Assembly (NCBI GenBank): GCA_950097015.1
Contig: CATNEN010000001.1
Coordinates: 23,750,501 to 23,814,500, forward strand
Length of the DNA stretch: 64,000 nt
Source: Macrostomum hystrix
Lineage: Eukaryota; Platyhelminthes; Macrostomidae
Direction of reading: 5' to 3'
Part shown: in pieces, positions 59,201-64,000 of the stretch
Layout: each line of letters begins with the position of its first letter
Numbering within the stretch: position 1 is the stretch's first letter
Program-made: the position numbers and the translations under genes
The notes under the pieces: generated by a model
The model's database searches: none
What the model was told of the DNA's origin: nothing
What the model saw: the letters and a program-made list of their open reading frames with translations, nothing else

Positions 59201-62200
59201 CAGTTTGGGATTTCAGACAGTTTGGGATTTCAGACAGTTTGGGATTTCAGACAGTTTAGGATGTAAGACAGTTTGGGATTTCAGACAGTTTGGGATTTCA
59301 GACAGTTTTGGATTTCAGACAGTTTTGGATTTCAGACAGTTTGGGATTTCAGACAGTTTGGGATTTCAGACAGTTTGGATTTCAGACAGTTTGGGATTTC
59401 AGACAGTTTGGGATTTCAGACAGTTTGGGATTTCAGACAGTTTGGGATTTCAGACAGTTTGGGATTTCAGACAGTTTAGGATGTAAGACAGTTTGGGATT
59501 TCAGACAGTTTGGGATTTCAGACAGTTTGGATTTCAGACAGTTTGGGATTTCAGACAGTTTGGGATTTCAGACAGTTTGGGATTTCAGACAGTTTAGGAT
59601 GTAAGACAGTTTGGGATTTCAGACAGTTTGGGATTTCAGACAGTTTTGGATTTCAGACAGTTTTGGATTTCAGACAGTTTGGGATTTCAGACAGTTTAGG
59701 ATGTAAGACAGTTTGGGATTTCAGACAGTTTGGGATTTCAGACAGTTTTGGATTTCAGACAGTTTTGGATTTCAGACAGTTTGGGATTTCAGACAGTTTA
59801 GGATGTAAGACAGTTTGGGATTTCAGACAGTTTGGGATTTCAGACAGTTTGGGATTTCAGACAGTTTAGGATGTAAGACAGTTTGGGATTTCAGACAGTT
59901 TAGGATGTAAGACAGTTTGGATTTCAGACAGTTTGGGATTTCAGACAGTTTGGGATTTCAGACAGTTTGGGATTTCAGACAGTTTTGGATTTCAGACAGT
60001 TTGGGATTTCAGACAGTTTGGGATTTCAGACAGTTTGGGATTTCAGACAGTTTGGATTTCAGACAGTTTGGGATTTCAGACAGTTTGGGATTTCAGACAG
60101 TTTGGGATTTCAGACAGTTTGGGATTTCAGACAGTTTGGGATTTCAGACAGTTTGGGATTTCAGACAGTTTGGGATTTCAGACAGTTTAGGATTTCAGAC
60201 AGTTTGGGATTTCAGACAGTTTGGGATTTCAGACAGTTTGGGATTTCAGACAGTTTGGGATTTCAGACAGTTTTGGATTTCAGACAGTTTGGGATTTCAG
60301 ACAGTTTGGGATTTCAGACAGTTTTGGATTTCAGACAGTTTGGGATGTAAGGCAGTTTGGGATTTCAGACAGTTTGGGATTTCAGAACGTTTGGGATTTC
60401 AGACAGTTTGGGATTTCAGACAGTTTTGGATTTCAGACAGTTTGGGATTTCAGACAGTTTGGATTTCAGACAGTTTAGGATGTAAGGCAGTTTGGGATTT
60501 CAGACAGTTTGGGATTTCAGACAGTTTGGGATTTCAGACAGTTTGGGATTTCAGACAGTTTGGGATTTCAGACAGTTTGGGATTTCAGACAGTTTGGGAT
60601 TTCAGACAGTTTGGGATTTCAGACAGTTTGGGATTTCAGATAGTTTGGGATTTCAGACAGTTTGGGATTTCAGACAGTTTGGGATTTCAGACAGTTTGGG
60701 ATTTCAGACAGTTTAGGATGTAAGACAGTTTGGGATTTCAGACAGTTTGGGATTTCAGACAGTTTGGGATTTCAGACAGTTTAGGATGTAAGACAGTTTG
60801 GGATTTCAGACAGTTTAGGATGTAAGACAGTTTGGATTTCAGACAGTTTGGGATTTCAGACAGTTTTGGATTTCAGACAGTTTGGGATGTAAGGCAGTTT
60901 GGGATTTCAGACAGTTTGGGATTTCAGAACGTTTGGGATTTCAGACAGTTTGGGATTTCAGACAGTTTTGGATTTCAGACAGTTTGGGATTTCAGACAGT
61001 TTTGGATTTCAGACAGTTTGGGATTTCAGACAGTTTGGGATTTCAGACAGTTTGGGATTTCAGACAGTTTGGGATTTCAGACAGTTTGGGATTTCAGACA
61101 GTTTGGGATTTCAGACAGTTTGGGATTTCAGACAGTTTGGGATTTCAGACAGTTTGGGATTTCAGACAGTTTGGGATTTCAGATAGTTTGGGATTTCAGA
61201 CAGTTTGGGATTTCAGACAGTTTGGGATTTCAGACAGTTTGGGATTTCAGACAGTTTAGGATGTAAGACAGTTTGGGATTTCAGACAGTTTGGGATTTCA
61301 GACAGTTTGGGATTTCAGACAGTTTAGGATGTAAGACAGTTTGGGATTTCAGACAGTTTGGGATTTCAGACAGTTTGGATTTCAGACAGTTTGGGATTTC
61401 AGACAGTTTGGGATTTCAGACAGTTTGGGATTTCAGACAGTTTGGGATTTCAGACAGTTTGGGATTTCAGACAGTTTGGGATTTCAGACAGTTTGGGATT
61501 TCAGACAGTTTGGGATTTCAGATAGTTTGGGATTTCAGACAGTTTGGGATTTCAGACAGTTTGGGATTTCAGACAGTTTGGGATTTCAGACAGTTTAGGA
61601 TGTAAGACAGTTTGGGATTTCAGACAGTTTGGGATTTCAGACAGTTTGGGATTTCAGACAGTTTATAGGATGTAAGACAGTTTGGGATTTCAGACAGTTT
61701 AGGATGTAAGACAGTTTGGATTTCAGACAGTTTGGGATTTCAGACAGTTTGGGATTTCAGACAGTTTGGGATTTCAGACAGTTTTGGATTTCAGACAGTT
61801 TGGGATTTCAGACAGTTTGGGATTTCAGACAGTTTAGGATTTCAGACAGTTTGGATTTCAGACAGTTTGGGATTTCAGACAGTTTGGGATTTCAGACAGT
61901 TTGGGATTTCAGACAGTTTGGGATTTCAGACAGTTTGGGATTTCAGACAGTTTGGGATTTCAGACAGTTTGGGATTTCAGACAGTTTGGGATTTCAGACA
62001 GTTTGGGATTTCAGACAGTTTTGGATTTCAGACAGTTTGGGATTTCAGACAGTTTGGGATTTCAGACAGTTTTGGATTTCAGACAGTTTGGGATTTCAGA
62101 CAGTTTTGGATTTCAGACAGTTTGGGATTTCAGACAGTTTGGGATTTCAGACAGTTTGGGATTTCAGACAGTTTTGGATTTCAGACAGTTTGGGATTTCA

Positions 62201-63395
62201 GACAGTTTGGATTTCAGACAGTTTAGGATGTAAGACAGTTTGGGATTTCAGACAGTTTGGGATTTCAGACAGTTTCGGATTTCAGACAGTTTGGGATTTC
62301 AGACAGTTTGGGATTTCAGACAGTTTGGGATTTCAGACAGTTTGGGATTTCAGACAGTTTCGGATTTCAGACAGTTTCGGATTTCAGACAGTTTAGGATT
62401 TCAGACAGTTTGGGATTTCAGACAGTTTGGGTTTCAGACAGTTTGGGATTTCAGACAGTTTTGGATTTCAGACAGTTTGGGATTTCAGACAGTTTTGGAT
62501 TTCAGACAGTTTGGGATTTCAGACAGTTTAGGATGTAAGACAGTTTGGGATTTCAGACAGTTTGGGATTTCAGACAGTTTGGGATTTCAGACAGTTTAGG
62601 ATGTAAGACAGTTTGGGATTTCAGACAGTTTAGGATGTAAGACAGTTTGGATTTCAGACAGTTTGGGATTTCAGACAGTTTGGGATTTCAGACAGTTTGG
62701 GATTTCAGACAGTTTTGGATTTCAGACAGTTTGGGATTTCAGACAGTTTGGGATTTCAGACAGTTTAGGATTTCAGACAGTTTGGATTTCAGACAGTTTG
62801 GGATTTCAGACAGTTTGGGATTTCAGACAGTTTGGGATTTCAGACAGTTTGGGATTTCAGACAGTTTGGGATTTCAGACAGTTTGGGATTTCAGACAGTT
62901 TGGGATTTCAGACAGTTTAGGATTTCAGACAGTTTGGGATTTCAGACAGTTTGGGATTTCAGACAGTTTGGGATTTCAGACAGTTTGGGATTTCAGACAG
63001 TTTTGGATTTCAGACAGTTTGGGATTTCAGACAGTTTGGGATTTCAGACAGTTTTGGATTTCAGACAGTTTGGGATGTAAGGCAGTTTGGGATTTCAGAC
63101 AGTTTGGGATTTCAGACAGTTTGGGATTTCAGACAGTTTGGGATTTCAGACAGTTTTGGATTTCAGACAGTTTGGGATTTCAGACAGTTTGGATTTCAGA
63201 CAGTTTAGGATGTAAGGCAGTTTGGGATTTCAGACAGTTTGGGATTTCAGACAGTTTGGGATTTCAGACAGTTTGGGATTTCAGACAGTTTGGGATTTCA
63301 GACAGTTTGGGATTTCAGACAGTTTGGGATTTCAGACAGTTTGGGATTTCAGACAGTTTGGGATTTCAGACAGTTTGGGATTTCAGATAGTTTGG
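56290..63395. repeat. 7.1-kb array of 17-bp units
   Basis: More than 400 units of TTTGGGATTTCAGACAG. Variants are TTTTGGATTT, TTTGGATTT, TTTAGGATGTAAGACAG and rare AACG, ATAGTT and TTATAGG forms. Rare variants recur about 3.05 kb apart, showing a large internal duplication. It directly follows the first visible anoctamin exon on its 5' side and is probably intronic. Confidence 0.97.
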
Positions 63396-64000
63396 GATCT
63401 CGTAGGGTTTGAGATCGAATTTAGTCGAATTTAGAATCACGGCGCAATCTGTTGTTTTAGCGAGGTCAGCGATAATTTTATAAATTGGTAATCGTTTTAT
63501 CCTCATTTCTGAGACAACAGAACGCGTTACTAACCCTGCTGTGCCACATAAGTGTCGTCTCACCTCAGTTTCATTTGGTTTCGGGTAGAGAATGTGCCAG
63601 TACATTGCAGACAGTTGGTACTGCTAATGCAGCTACAGATAAGAAGCTATATGTACGAGCTGTGCCTAGCAACTACAGCTCGCTCGCAATCAGCTACTAA
63701 ATTGAGAGCTCGGAAATCAATGTTGGGCGGCATGCTGAGAGCAGTTGCGCTTGTGAGTTGCGGAAGATGCAATGTTTGTACTAACGAAGTGACGAAACTC
63801 TCTCCTTGTCTACCCCCACTGCTAACCACCGCAGCTGATGAAAAAGGAGGCTGACAGCCCACAGTTACAGATGCCAACAGAACTCATTGGCTAGCCAATC
63901 AGTTGCTTATGCACTTGCTCATGCAATCACCTTCCGTCGCTTGAGACAGACGGCTCCTCTCTGCCCATCAGTAGATCCATACCTAACATTCCTCGGCTAG
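63396..64000. other. Right edge, no supported gene
   Basis: Unique sequence upstream of the array, where a further anoctamin exon could lie. Short frames on both strands show no domain. Confidence 0.5.

Noticed and set aside
56423-63434. Dozens of frames reading DFRQFGISDSLGFQTVW
   Set aside because: By-products of the 17-bp array without stops; no start context and no non-repeat domain.

Overview
The window is animal nuclear DNA. It has spliced protein genes with GT-AG introns, tRNA-derived SINEs, a Ty3/gypsy retrotransposon, a hAT-type MITE, a hammerhead-ribozyme relic, a short TTAGGG tract and an exceptional load of tandem repeats. A lophotrochozoan, possibly a free-living flatworm of the Macrostomum type, would fit the mix of compact introns, heavy minisatellites and a hammerhead-bearing element. 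That placement is inference; no sequence seen here proves it.

Layout. 1-950: a 32-bp minisatellite. 964-5913: a complete Ty3/gypsy element on the minus strand, with identical 177-bp LTRs, gag and pol, and a readable -1 frameshift signal. 6550-12290: repeats, including two inverted purine/pyrimidine arrays, a hammerhead relic and a SINE. 12295-19525: a 7.2-kb satellite of 30-bp units. 19919-27303: three minus-strand genes, which are DNPEP (aspartyl aminopeptidase), a pipsqueak-type HTH gene and SCOC. 28145-31301: a broken SINE, then a hAT MITE filled with a 16-bp minisatellite. 32863-35050: a small secreted WSC-domain gene and its decayed tandem copy. 38725-41792: a full-length SINE, then ATG14 on the plus strand. 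43902-56191: fifteen exons of an anoctamin closest to ANO7, minus strand, whose N-terminus lies upstream. 56300-63395: a 7.1-kb array of 17-bp units, probably in the next ANO7 intron.

The genes do unrelated housekeeping or membrane jobs and form no pathway. ATG14 and SCOC both have autophagy roles, but they lie far apart on opposite strands.

The most striking pattern is in the introns. They are either 69-93 bp, or they are long and nearly every long one holds its own minisatellite with a different unit. One 16-bp family occurs both inside the hAT MITE and, inverted, in ATG14 intron 1, which suggests one way such arrays could spread. Protein assignments rest on remembered family motifs and alignments by eye. 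Splice sites were chosen by GT-AG, reading phase and family alignment.
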